Of a DNA stretch of 64,000 bases, positions 10,519 to 23,100 are shown piece after piece. The translations under genes were made by a program, and so were the position numbers. A model generated the notes under the pieces. The model was given only the letters and a program-made list of their open reading frames with translations, was not told the DNA's origin and did no database searches. Origin of the DNA: Casuarina equisetifolia (Eukaryota; Streptophyta; Magnoliopsida; Fagales; Casuarinaceae); the NCBI GenBank assembly GCA_028551475.1, contig CM052356.1, positions 14,225,884 to 14,289,883 of the forward strand. Direction: 5' to 3'. Positions within the stretch are counted from its first letter, which is position 1. Each line of letters opens with the position of its first letter.

Positions 10519-13500
10519 GTACTCGCTCAAGCCTTTCACGGAGCTTGCTTAGCTGTTATGTATCTGTTCCTCAGTCTATTTCTGGAGGAGAAAATATAAA
10601 GCTTTGGAATCGAAGGTACAAGAGCTCGAGAGATCCCTCGATTCTTCAACGGAGAAGCGTGCTGCCGAGAGGCAAGGTCGTATTCGGGCCCAGCAGGTAC
10701 TTTACACGTGACACTTCTTCTTTACATATCACGTTTCTTTTTTCTTTTTTTTTTTTCCAATAATATTTCCCGCGCATTTTCCGTTTCTTTTTCTTCAGCG
10801 TGGTCCCCGAAAAATGCAAGAAAATGAAAGCCATATTTTTGGTTGATTCGTACACTTGCGGATTTCCATCTTTTTTCTTTTTTCTTTCTTTAACTCTGTG
10901 TTTCATATTTTTTGACTCGAAAGCGGGGAAAAAAATGCTATTCATAGACATGTGTGTCTTATCTACGATGTACTAAAACCATTTCTTGGGACTAATTATC
11001 TACACAAAGTTAAAGCTAGATGCCCCTGTTTCATCCTTTCTCTGGGAGCATTGACAGATGCTATCAGTTGGAGATTCTTTTTTCATTTATTTCAGGTCTA
11101 CGCCAAAGTCATACATAAATGAGATCTTGTTAGCTGTCTTTTAGAAGATTTTGTTGCCTTCAACCTTGCAGGATGAGAACCCTGTAGTTACAAATTCTGC
11201 TGTTGCAACTCTTTGATTTCGTTTTCTGTTAATCGTTTTCATCTTTATTTTTGTGTTGTTGGTCACCCTTCCACCTCTACCTGCTTAGTATTTGGGCTCT
11301 CAAATCTGATAGTAATAAGCAACTTTTGGCCTTGCTCATGTGTTTTTCTGATTTCTTTTTTTACAGGCTTTAAGGAAAGCACTAGTGCATCCTCATTCTG
11401 AAAATTTGATGTATTCTTATCGCATGGCTCCTATTGGTACTATTCAATCTTGCTTCTCTACAAGGTTTGCAATCATCATGCATAAACAAGCGTTTTATCT
11501 TTTTCCTGTAGTTTTTCTTTTTGTCCTGCACTATATTTTGTGGTGTTTGAATTTGTGTCTTAAATTTAACTTTAACTATTAAGAGCATGTATGATCATTT
11601 CGAAGGAAAATAATAATCTTTCTCTCCCATAAAGGTTTAAAAGAGCAGACATGGTACCATTATTCTGAGGAAACAAGAATTTGACACTATGTTCTTTTCC
11701 TCCTTTGACTGCCAGAGAACTCTTGTCGTGAGAGATTGGAACATTGATGGAATTGTTTGGTACAGTTTGAACCAATTTAGATTGCTTTTTGACCTCTGTA
11801 AGAGTCCAGGATGGGTTACTAGACATGCCACCTGCTTTATCCTGGATGAGTCGTAACATCTGAAAGATGACATCTATATAGCATAAAAAGGATGTAGTAC
11901 ATGAATTTCATGACATTGTAACCGCCCAATAAACTTTATCAGATTGTATATAGGATGCCATCATCTGCAAATTTTTATTTCTGCCAATTGCTGAGGATCT
12001 TCACTCTGTTTCCTGGAATTCAGCATCACTCATGTTGATGGTATTATGGAGCTATGTCTTCACTTTGCTTCCGGTGGGCCTAAGATGCATATGCATATGC
12101 TATAGTTCTTCAATGGGAGTCCTTGCATTTACCCATTTTGCATATTTCTTGTTGTCTTTGTGTTTGGTTAAAGCTTAATGAAAATGACCATGTTACTATG
12201 TATGTCTCAATTCTTCGTTAACATCCAAGAAATGAACCGTCAGTTTTTGTTCTTGCAGGAATGGGACACCCAGGCAACCTCTGCTTGTACCTCTTGCTAG
12301 GGCATGTTTGGTATTTGATCCTAGGAGGGTTCCTCCTGCCTCCCTCGAGGGTCTAGGAGAATATTCTCATTGTTGGATTATATATGTCTTTCACCTAAAT
12401 ACTGATCTTGATAAGTTATGGAAGGATCCATCTAAATCACGTTTCAAGGCCAAGGTATTACTATTTTACGATTTTGGTACTACAATTGATGCCAATAATA
12501 GTTTCCTTTATATCTTTAAATCCTTTAAAAGGTTGATTGGATGGATAGGTGAGAGTACCAAGATTGAAAGGTGGAAGGATGGGAGTGTTTGCTACACGAT
12601 CTCCACATCGGCCATGCCCTATTGGGCTCACAGTTGCAAAGGTAAGGACAAATATGCATGGTTTTTTTCAAAGTCATACGAGTTAAACTTATTATAGGAG
12701 AGAATCAAACTCCGTAAAAGTAAGGGAGATATGGAACCCCAAACTTTAGCTTTTCACGTTTTCAAGAAGCACAGGTCAAGTAAACAACACTCTAATGGCT
12801 GGGTTAGAGATGAACTAAACTGCTTATACATAGTTGGAGATCAGCTTGTGTAAACTTGATTCAAATTCAATCTGTAGAATAGGTGAACAAAATTTGAACG
12901 GAGATTTAGTCTCACTTATTTAAGTCTAATATGTATAAGTGTTGCTTAAATTATACAAACTTAGAAAACTTGTACTTTAATCTTTTCAATTTTGTGCTTT
13001 TTTAAAAAAATAAAAAATAAAAAACTATGCAGATCCTAAGTATTTTAAAAGTAAAAAAGTAATTATTTTATCAATGCGATAGATGCAGTTTGGATTCTCA
13101 CAATTTCAAGTTTTGATGTAAATATGTATATATATGTCTATGTATGTGTATGTGATGAATATATACATAAACTGTAAAACTTACATATAGGCTCAAAATT
13201 TGATGTATTTAAGATTTTTAATAATGTTACAGTGTATGGATTATTAAACAATTAAAAGGCTGTTGTAGTTCATTTTTATGGGTTTACACATAAAAATTAT
13301 TTAGCTAATTAATTTAAATTATAAAAATTTAACAAAATTGATTATTTGATAAGTATATTACAAGAAATATGAAACTATATGAAACATTTGTGGAATGAAT
13401 AAGCAATTTAATTGCCCTAGCCGACAAGCAAATTTGAGTATGCTTAGAAAATAAATGAAAATTTTGAAAAGATTTTCTAGTTTGATGATAAATTTGAATT

Positions 13501-16500
13501 TGACTTTGTTCAAAATTAGATTAGACAAACTATCTTGAACAATCAACCCTCAACAATTATCTTAATTGCAATTTTACTCATAGTAATTTGAAGTATGAAT
13601 TTTCAATATTTTAGTATACGTGGGGTTGCTGGTTGGAGAAAAAATAGCTTGATCTATCAAATATGTTGCCAATCAAGTTTGATCTCTGATTTTAGTGTGT
13701 GCAAGTGGATGAGCATGCATGTAAGAAGTTTTGAGCTTGATGTAAAGGGCTAGGTTATCTGCTAGTTTATATGGTTGTCCATAAATGAAATAGTTCTATG
13801 TATCGCTCCTTTCTATCTTTTTTAGGAATATAGTTTGTGGTTCTTTTAACAGTATGGAGCATGTTAAGTTGTTCTTGTTTACTTATCACTTTGTCAAACA
13901 ACATTAAATGATCACTGGTAACAAAGATTTCATATAAGATCTTATTACAAATAGGTTGCATTGAATATTCATGTTTGGTTCATTAACTTTTATCTTAAAT
14001 ATGAGTCAAGTTTGAACTTATCTTTGAGTTAGATAATTTGTTCAACTTCAGTTCATTAACTCTTTACTAAACTCAATTTTGTTCAAGGGGTACTTAGTTG
14101 GCCTTTTCATATCTTATGTTAAGTAATGTAGTTATAGTTACTTAATTGTGGTTAAGATTTATCATTTAGTTAATTGTGAACATTAATTTTTATTTATATT
14201 GTTATAATATTTAATGTAATGAATCCTATTTTATTATAGATTGTGCGTAATTGTTTATAATGACACAAACACACATATACAGACATCTAATATAGTTTGT
14301 AAAATACATCTCTGTGTGTGTGTGTATATGTGTTTGTTTTAAAATCTATAACCACAAGGATTTAGACAATGTTTATCACATTAGGAAGAGAATTTCCTTT
14401 TATCTCTTTAAATATCTTAGATGTTCCCATTCCCATGATAAAAAATGTACTTAAGAAGTTACTAAACCTGAGTTTAGTTTATAATTTCTGTCCAGATTAC
14501 TTATGAAGCTACTAGTTGCGACTCTTGTGGGTAGGTGGCTGAAGGTCCTAACCATGTTCCTCTATGATTTTAATCATGTCATTATCACCCCCTAAATACA
14601 GACACTATAAGTGTCTGTAGTTATCTGTAGCAATATCCAGTTAAATTGGATGTTTGTTGAGTCTTTTTACAATTTTGAAATGGGAAATTTGCTCCTTCAA
14701 GTAAATGACAAATATGCTTCTTAAAAGGTAGTGGTGGTTAAATTTAATAAAGTCAGTTTGTGTACTCCAGGTGGAGGCTGTGCATGAGAATACGGTTCTT
14801 CTTTCTGGTGTGGATCTGGTTGATGCAACAGTAAGTTTTCATTGCTTTCATATACTAGCCACCCTCATTTTTACTCTGTAGGACTCCCTGTCTCTGTCTT
14901 TGTCTTTATCATATTTTGATGTAACTTTGTAGTATATGCATCTAAGTGGGATCTTGATGATTTAAATCATAAAGTCAAACTAATTGTGAACTCTTACCCA
15001 CAGCCTGTGCTTGACATCAAACCATATCTACCCTACTGTGATGCAGTTGAAGGAGCAAAAGTGCCAAAGTGGGTTACGGTACTTCTCTATCTTTCTTTAA
15101 CAAAATATAATTTGACATAGATGAAACTGAGAATTTTTGCTTGAGCTATGCTCTAGATTAAGGGAAAGCTATGCTCATTCATATGTACGAGCTATATTAG
15201 TATACACTCAAATCCTGACCACTGCTATTACTTGTGCTTCATGGCCCAATGCTAATTTGCTCTTAATCTAGTGTACCGTCCTTTAAATCTACTGTACACA
15301 GAAACGCATCAGATTGAAATGTCGATAGTTGTTTTATCTATAGTACAGGTCCCTGCCACATGTTTACTGTATCCAAATTGTAGTTGAGAGTCTAATTTAG
15401 AATTTTGAGCTTATTAGCTGTTAACTCTAGTGGGAAGGAAAAAATAACATTTGTTTTCCACTGCTGTTAAGAGTATTATTCTTGTTGTGATTGTTGGTAT
15501 TACAATTCCTATTACTAAAACTATTATTATTAGTATATTTGTACAACTAATTGCAGATTCAGATTACAAACGAATACAAGTTCTGAAAATATGAAAAAGT
15601 ATGGCCTTCAGTGCCAATCTAAAAATATATATCAAGAAGAAAAATATGTTTGTGGTTACTGCTTGCTTATCTAGGCCCAAAGCCTTTGTATGTTTTTATC
15701 AATACGCTTTCTCAATTATCTAATAGTTGTCAGTATTATAATGTCATTGCAACTTATACATCTTCAGTTGTTTATCTTTGGTTAGTGAATTTTTGTGCTG
15801 CTAATGTATTATTTACCCTGGTATGATGGCTTTATAATGTAAATGGCATCATTCTGATAAAGACTGAATACCACCCACACCCCCACTCCCACCACCATCC
15901 TCTTTGTCTCCCAGGCACCATCTGCCCCTTTTTCCATTTTTCAGAAATGCATATCAGTAATTTCTTCTCACCATTGAATTCTGTTTCTGTATGCATAGGA
16001 GGACAATTTGTTGGCAGTAGCTTCTGTTAGTTTTTCTGAGGGTTTCCCTTCTGCTCTTGCTGATTGCTGGGCTAAAATGGTAAGTGGATCAATTACTGGA
16101 AATATTAGGCACATGTATCTGATTTTATTTTATGTACCTTTTTTTTATTTTTTGTTGCATGATCTGATGCCATATGCAGTGATTATTACTTTTACCAGCA
16201 CAAGGATGCACACACTTTGTTCACTTCATGACCTACTGTCACAAGAAATTATGTGAGTAAAGATTTGATTTTATCGCAGCATGTTTGGCCTTGATCTTGT
16301 TATGCAAAACTTGAGCTTATTGAAATTATTTTGAAAGCCAAGGAAGAGAATGTTGCAGAAGAGTCCAATGCAAAAATTAAAAATGAAAAAAAAAAAGAAG
16401 CAAATTTTGGATTGAAGTTGAGGTAGGAGTACTTTGATCAAAACCATTTTGCTGATAGCGGCTGCCCAAATTTTGTCAGCTACCTCATTTTCGTTAGCCT

Positions 16501-18142
16501 CGTCTCAGCAGCCAGATTTGGACAATGAAGGATGTTTTGGCCATGATTTGACTAGCAAGTAGTCCTTGACGAAATATATAGTTGGTTGCTATAATGTGTT
16601 GGCCTTGATGAAATATATAGTTGGTTGCTATAATGTGTTGGCCTTGACGAAATATATAGTTGGTTGCTATAATGTGTTGGCCCTTGTGTCCTTTTAAGTA
16701 AGAAAGTTGTCATTATAATCGTTTACCTCAATTACATATGGTACTGATTCTGGGTTTATACTTATACTCTCCACGGATTGTTTTATGCTTTAAGGTGGGA
16801 TTCTTTAACATGTTGCAAAGCGTACTTATTTGTTCTTAGACTCTTGTTTCCAGACCCAATTTTTTTCGGTTTCACCAGTCATTGGACCCATTTGTTTTGT
16901 TTCAATCACAGTTGGGCCTGGATATAGGAGGGATTAGTGAGAGATCTAATATTCCGTGGATATAATCTTGATGGGAGTTTCTACATATTCTAGTTGGCCT
17001 TTCCTTCGGTAGCTCAAACTTTTTGGTCGAAAGCTTTAATAGAAAACCTCTTCAAGAAATTGCATGCATTGTGCTGTACTTGCGTTTTATTCATTTCCTC
17101 TTTGTAGCCTATGTTTCCTACTTACTCTGACAAGAGGCCAGACGGGGCCCAAATAATTTCTTAAAAGTACATGATTGTGGTTTTGATATTATGTTAGTGT
17201 CAAGTGAAAAGGAAAGCCATTTACTCTAGTATGAGATCATCTTAGCTCAGTTGGGACCTTATGTCTTGTAGATTACATCCCTCCACTTATTGCGGGCAAA
17301 ACTCACGTTACATTATTGTCACTCCTTTAGACCTGCAATAAGATTTACATCTATTAAAGGAATTGTGCTTTCGTGGGCCCCTTATTTGTACAACGTTTAA
17401 TAGTTGTTCTTTCGAACTCCTTTTTGTTACTTTTAGTCAGTTGAAAACGATGTGATACATCTTTCGTGTTGTTTAGGAAAAAGCCAAATCTTCTTTTTGG
17501 CCTAGTGGTCCGGGGCAAGCACTGTGCGCCCTAGTAAAAGTGAAGCCAAGTAACTTAGAACTCCTTGATTATTAACTAAGTAATTTAGGATTTAGAAGTC
17601 ATTGACTAAGTACTCAGTCAGCCTAGCAGTTGTGCTTGCTTGACTTTTGACCTATTTTTGATGTGGCATGAACCAAACTTATCCCATATTGCTAGCTTTG
17701 GGAATATTCTCTCTACCTTCTCTCCTCGAGTCTACTGTCTAAACACTGCTGATCTATTTAATTGATTCATGTCAGCACATTTTAACTCCAGTCGGTTCCT
17801 TTTCTTCAGGGTAAGAAGTCACTCTATGCATCAGCAGATGAGTTCCAGAGCTTAATAAAGCAGGTGCTTTCATGGGATATTCGGTCAGTGTCTCAGAGAA
17901 ATCGACCTCGTGATTCTTCTGTTGAAACAAGAAATGGCGAACTGTTGGGTGAAGGTTCTGATTCAGACAATTGCAACGATGAAGAAGCGTCAATCCACAG
18001 AAGTGATCGGGCAGCTTGTTCTAATGGAGGTGTTATTTATCACCTAAATTTGGAAGGAATGGATGTCTCCTATAGAATTGACCATGAAAACGTGGTTGTT
18101 GAGAGAGTGGCAGTTTCATCTACCGCCATAAACAGCCGTTGA
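10390..18142 (+). CDS. TRMO: tRNA (adenine37-N6)-methyltransferase, TrmO/TsaA type
   Basis: TrmO enzymes methylate N6 of t6A37 in tRNAs reading ACY codons, using S-adenosylmethionine. Nine exons join in frame: 10390-10480, 10575-10696, 11367-11464, 12259-12454, 12549-12641, 14771-14830, 15004-15078, 15999-16079, 17810-18142 (382 residues). Residues 10-34 are hydrophobic and could be a membrane anchor or signal. Residues 35-71 are charged and helical (ALESKVQELERSL). The TsaA beta-barrel runs from about 85 to 270, with RNGTPRQPLLVPLARA, then TRSPHRPCPIGLTVAK (185-200) and PVLDIKPYLPY (221-231). An acidic linker follows, then a conserved end (GVIYHLNLEGMDVSYRID). This layout matches the long plant TrmO homologues. 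The start was chosen because it puts the first 30 codons in phase with exon 2 through a 94-bp intron. No damage is seen. Location (plastid, membrane or nucleus) is open. Confidence 0.9.
10485..10516 (+). repeat. (TC)16 microsatellite inside TrmO intron 1
   Basis: The run begins four bases after the inferred donor (CTCTCTC|GTATTC, intron 10481-10574). It is also open in the frame of exon 1, where it would code Leu-Ser repeats before a stop at 10597-10599. Confidence 0.9.
16564..16680 (+). repeat. 39-bp tandem repeat, three copies, TrmO intron 8
   Basis: Unit starts CCTTGACGAAATATATAG and ends TATAATGTGTTGG. The middle copy differs by one base (GATG for GACG), so the array is recent. It lies inside intron 16080-17809. 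Confidence 0.95.
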
Positions 18143-20133
18143 AAAATGCCGCAATTACTCAACTTGGTGACCTGATATATATTTGACGCCTAACGTTGAT
18201 CTTTCCACGTTTGGACTCTTTCACGTTGATTTCCAATAGAATTGTTCCTTCGCAAAGTTTTCTGCGGAGATACATCCCCCATTCTTGGAAGCGCCTTGTA
18301 GTTCCGGCTCATTTGGCTTGCGCTCATGGCACGCCCAAGTACGTACCGTCCAGTGTAAGTTACGGATTTTGTCGCATCGCCGGCAAGAAGTATAGTCCTG
18401 TGGGCGGCCCGGATTCCTCGATCGGTCCGAAAAGGAAATGAACCGGCGCCAGCCGCTTCTTTTGAACGTATAGACGCAGAAGTCATATTGGTGGGCCCAG
18501 CATTAACATTCACCCGCGACCGGTTTCGGTTCCTAGCCCCACAGTTGACAGCGATTCTCCACCCGCGACGCGCTTGGCATTGGATACCCTCATTTTCATA
18601 GCTGTCCCTCTTTCTGGCGAAATTTACGAAACTACCGCGTGCCCTCAACGGAAGGCGTATAATACAAGCTGTTGCATAAATATATATATATATATATAAT
18701 TTTTTTTTCCATAATATTTTTCTCTCAAGAAATTAGCGTTTTGTTATATCAATTTATATTTCAGTGTAAGATTTTTTTTGTAAGTTCCAGGCATTCATTC
18801 ATATTTGCCTATCCAAAGAGTTAAACTTGAAGAAAATTATAAATTTGTCCATAAATATCAGGAACCTAATTCTAATGAAATTAATTTGGAGTTCAGATAA
18901 GTAATTAGCCTGATCTAAAAATTTTTATTATTACTTTTGAGTAGTGGATGATCGTAAGTTTCAATACACATGGACGTACATACACTGTGGAATTTAAAAT
19001 AAACTAGAAAAGATACATTGTAAATAGTACAGTTTGTAATTAAAAAATAAAATCAGGGGACGAACTTTTGAATATTGTATATTTAAAACCAAATTTATGT
19101 TATCAATATGGTTTGATACATGATCGAGTAACTAGATTAGTAATCGTAAAGGTTATAAAATACTAGAAACTGATTATAATTATCCTATAAAAAGAAAAGC
19201 CAAATGTAGTGGTTTCTGGACAGGCTTGAGTTCATTTGTACAATAAAACAAAAAAGATCAAAGATAAGAAATTCAGAATTTGAGTTTTTAAGAGGCGTGG
19301 GTGGGGAACTGAATATGAACAGATCGGAGAGCACGTGCAGTGGGATCCATTGCTGGGCTGTCGATCGACCCCCCTTTACCATATTAAAACCGGGTTCGTT
19401 TACGTCTGCTGGATCCGTTCCCCACATGGATGGTTCACGCAAAGGCGGTGCTCATTACATTGGCCCCTCCTTCTTTTGTAGGAGACCGAATGAGAGGTCA
19501 CGATTCCTCGATCAAAGGAAAGCAACCACTCACAGGTCCGCTTTGATGGACCGCCGTAATGGATAGGGAACCCGTTGTTGATGTCGGGGGGCAAAGCATA
19601 AATAAAGGTCATGAAAGCATAATCCAGCAGCAACAAACTGTCACAAAGAATCTGAACCAACTTTTTTCAACTGATAAATATTCGACTTGTTAAAATAAAT
19701 GCGAATATCATCCATCTGAGTTATTTAATCAGACTTCTAATCCCTGTACGTGAATTTCACCACCCAAAATAAAATAAAATAAAATAAAATAAATGACGGT
19801 ATAATGCTTATTCCCGCGGGGAGGTGGTCTCTTAGTAAATAACTGAATCTTGAAGGGCAAAGTCTCTGTGAGCAGCTGTTTACCAGACTTTTCAAAAACT
19901 GTTCTGTTACTAACCCTCTCCGCCCAACCTTCCGCGGCCTGGCCTGCCATGTTATGCTTGTATTTTATATATTCGCAGGCCAGCCCCACCACTATCACTT
20001 TCTCTCTCTCTCTTTTTTATCACGAAGCAGTTCCACATCGAAGCGTAATTTAGAATTTCCATTTTCGCTTCACACGAGCACACAGAAAGGTTTCTTTTGG
20101 GCAGTGTTTTTGCAGAGTATTGGAAAGACGGAA
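18143..20133. other. TrmO-DGK intergenic region
   Basis: It holds the TrmO 3' UTR and the DGK promoter. A block at 18190-18650 is strikingly richer in G+C and CpG than its surroundings, and both strands carry accidental-looking open frames there. A long (AT)n and poly-T run follow at 18679-18710. The stretch 19300-19600 has a CACGTG G-box core near 19334. An (AAAAT)n run lies at about 19768-19793. Confidence 0.5.
19963..19973 (+). promoter_or_regulatory. Possible TATA element of DGK
   Basis: TTTATATATTC stands about 170 bp before the DGK start codon, followed by a CT-rich stretch (19999-20015) of the kind often found at plant start sites. It is weak, and no transcript evidence is available. 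Confidence 0.3.
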
Positions 20134-23100
20134 ATGGGGTCTCAGGGCCCGGATGGAACGAGGCGGATTGCGGCAAGGACTTCGCTTGTCGATTCGTTTG
20201 CGGGTTGCGGGCTGTCTGGTATGAGGATTGACAAAACGGAGCTTCAGAGGCGGTTGCTTATGCCGCAGTACCTCCGGTTCGCCATGCGCAATTCCATCCG
20301 GCTGAAGGACCCCGGCGCTGGAGAGGCCCGGCTCAATGAACGCGGCGAAGAGTACGTGGAGTCTCCTGAGGTGCCGATGGTCGTCTTCATCAATCCACGC
20401 AGCGGTGGCCGCCACGGCCCCATGCTCAAGGAGAGGCTCCAGCAATTAATTGCTGAAGAACAGGTTCCAATTTCGTCTTCTACTTTCCTCTTGTCGAAGA
20501 TATTGAACCTGCACTTGCTTTATCGATACATTCAATGTCTATATGCGTGGTTTGGGGTTTTAGCTGCCTGAAATGATTGTTTTTTCTTTTTTCGCGGTTT
20601 AGTTGGATTGTTTTCTTATAAATTGTCTTATGTAGTGGGGCTCTTGATGACTGTGAAGCATGCCAAGAAGCGCGGTGCCTGAGTGGCGGTACCCCGTCAT
20701 CTATGAATTTGACTAGTTTTGTGGGCTTAGTGTTCGCAATTAAGGTTTTCTTGGTTTGGTAAAGAAAAAAGACGCGTGAATCCCATATTTCAACTTCTGG
20801 GATAGAAATTCCACTGTTTCTCACAATGTCGCCCTTTCAATTTACTTTATTTTATTTGTTTTTTTTTTTGGGGTTTCAGAGTTGGATTGTAACAGACTTA
20901 GGTACCCTAGAGAGATTTAATGTTCTAAACTTCGTGAGAAGATTTGAATAAGTTTGAAAAGAGAAAGAATAAAAAGTGGGTTCAGCTTAAGCCAAAGTTG
21001 GAACTTCGGCTGGGATGGTGTGAATAGCTTTTATATGACATAAGGGTGAAGGACTGACATATAGAAGCTTGATTGACCTTGGAATGTGATTAATAAGTTT
21101 AGAGGTTTGTAGTTTCTTCAAACATGTAGGTAATATTGAAGCATGGAACTTCTACAAGGACTGACTGCTGTGGTCGGTCACTTCTATGGTTGATAACTTG
21201 GCCTTTCGAACTCTTCAGTATGAAGTGACTTCTTGGCGGCTTGGTCTTGAGAACTTACATATTCATATGCATTTGGCAATGTGAAAGATGCTAACAGGTT
21301 GTAGAAACTAGTGTCTGCTCCATGCCTAAAAATTTTGCTTTCTAAGATTGGATCTATTCCAGGATGTCAGCCCTTTATGATATCTACTGCTGGACTGTAA
21401 GGGCTGAGTATTTTGTCTTAAAAACATTCTACCGGAATGAGTAGGCCTCTACTCGATGATAGCTGTTCCATCAGTCAAGTCCATGACTTGCTCTACAATG
21501 AAATCATAAAAGGAGCTGTGTGCTCTTCTATGAATTCCTTTTCTGCATTTTCCTGTGAAGTCAGCAGTTTTACCACATGCTTAGTTTGTTCTCTCTTTTC
21601 TTCTCCTTTTTATTTTTATTTTTAAAAATTTATGGCTATCTTAAGAGGATTGGGAATCAAGCTTGTGAAAATTTGAATGTCCTATTGGGAATGGAGTTGG
21701 AAACTTTTTCTTACAACTACACTCACAAGGCTTTATCGGTTTAGTGGATCCAAACAATTCAGGATTTTCTTCTCAAGGGTAGGAATTCTTACTTTTACCA
21801 ACTACTTGCTATGTCAATGCCTACGATAATCTCTGTTTCTGTACATATCTGTGCACTTGAAATTAGTTACAATAATTTGCAGCTGTAGTTTATGATTCTG
21901 CAACTTAAATTTATGTTGGAAGATTATTTGCTTTATGATTACTTTTTATTTTATTTTATTTTATTTTATTTTTTTAAAGGGGCGTGGGGCCTTTGGGGTT
22001 TGGGGAAACCTTTTAGTACGTCTTCATAATATAGTTCTGTTTTCTGTTGTTTGGAAATTTGGTCTTTTGAACTGGAAATACTTTGTAGCACAGGTTTTTG
22101 ACCTAGAAGATGTGAAGCCTAATGAATTTGTCCAATATGGATTGAGATGCCTCGAGTTGCTGGCTGATCGTGGTGACACTTGTGCCAAAGAGACTCGTGA
22201 AAAGATGAGGGTTATGGTATTTCCCTGAGCACATTAACATGAATCACATTTTCGCATATTTGTCTGCTGTATATTCTGCAGCTTCATTTCCTCTACCTAC
22301 CTATAAGAAAATGATAAAAGCAGCATTTAGTAAATGCTCCAAACGTGGTCATATCAAAATATAAGATATAGAGGTTCTTGAGCAGGTTGCTGGTGGTGAT
22401 GGTACAGTGGGTTGGGTCCTAGGAAGTCTAGGAGAACTTAAGAAACAGGGTAGGGAGCCATTTCCACCTGTAGGTGTCATTCCCCTTGGTACTGGTAATG
22501 ATCTATCAAGAAGTTTTGGCTGGGTAAGCTTCCTTTGCTCCAAATATTTCTTTCTTTCTTTCTTTCTTTCTTTCCTTTTTTCTTTTTTTCTTTTCTTTTT
22601 GAGTTTGTCAAATGACCTTTTGAACCCTGTGGTTTCATCAGGGTGGTTCATTTCCTTTTGTATGGAAATCTGCTGTGAAAAGATCCCTCCACAAGGCTAG
22701 TACAGGTCCAATCTGCCGTTTGGACAGGTGAGCGTCTGCTTATTTTGTAACGGCTGATATGCTCAGAATTTTTGGGTAGAGAAGCTGACTACTTTTTCTA
22801 ATCATTGCTAGTCATTGATTATGCCTTGGGGTTGTCTGTTGTTGAACTTATAAAAGTTAGATTACATTTCTTTAGGGGAGTCTTTTGTATACTTCCTGCA
22901 TATATGAGGTTTCTCTCCTTCAAACATAATTTTGTGTTAATTAAGAAAAATATAGTTTGAGAAGTTTATTAAGTATGATTATTGGGGCTCAAGGATGAAG
23001 ACTTGTGGCTTGGCTTTGTAGTTCACAATCCTTAATGTTTCCGCACTATTTTCTGATGAATTCACTGATGGTGCTGCAAGGCTCTCCCACTTAAGAAGAA

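Noticed and set aside
17225-17345. tRNA gene or SINE from a perfect A-box-like TAGCTCAGTTGG
   Set aside because: No B box (GGTTCRANNCC) follows at the right distance and no cloverleaf can be drawn.
18190-18648. 152-codon minus-strand gene
   Set aside because: Its Arg- and Ser-rich product matches no family and is explained by high CpG content giving few stops on either strand.
22349-22651. Lys-rich minus ORF
   Set aside because: It is produced by the pyrimidine-rich TTTC repeat in DGK intron 3 and the antisense of exon 3.
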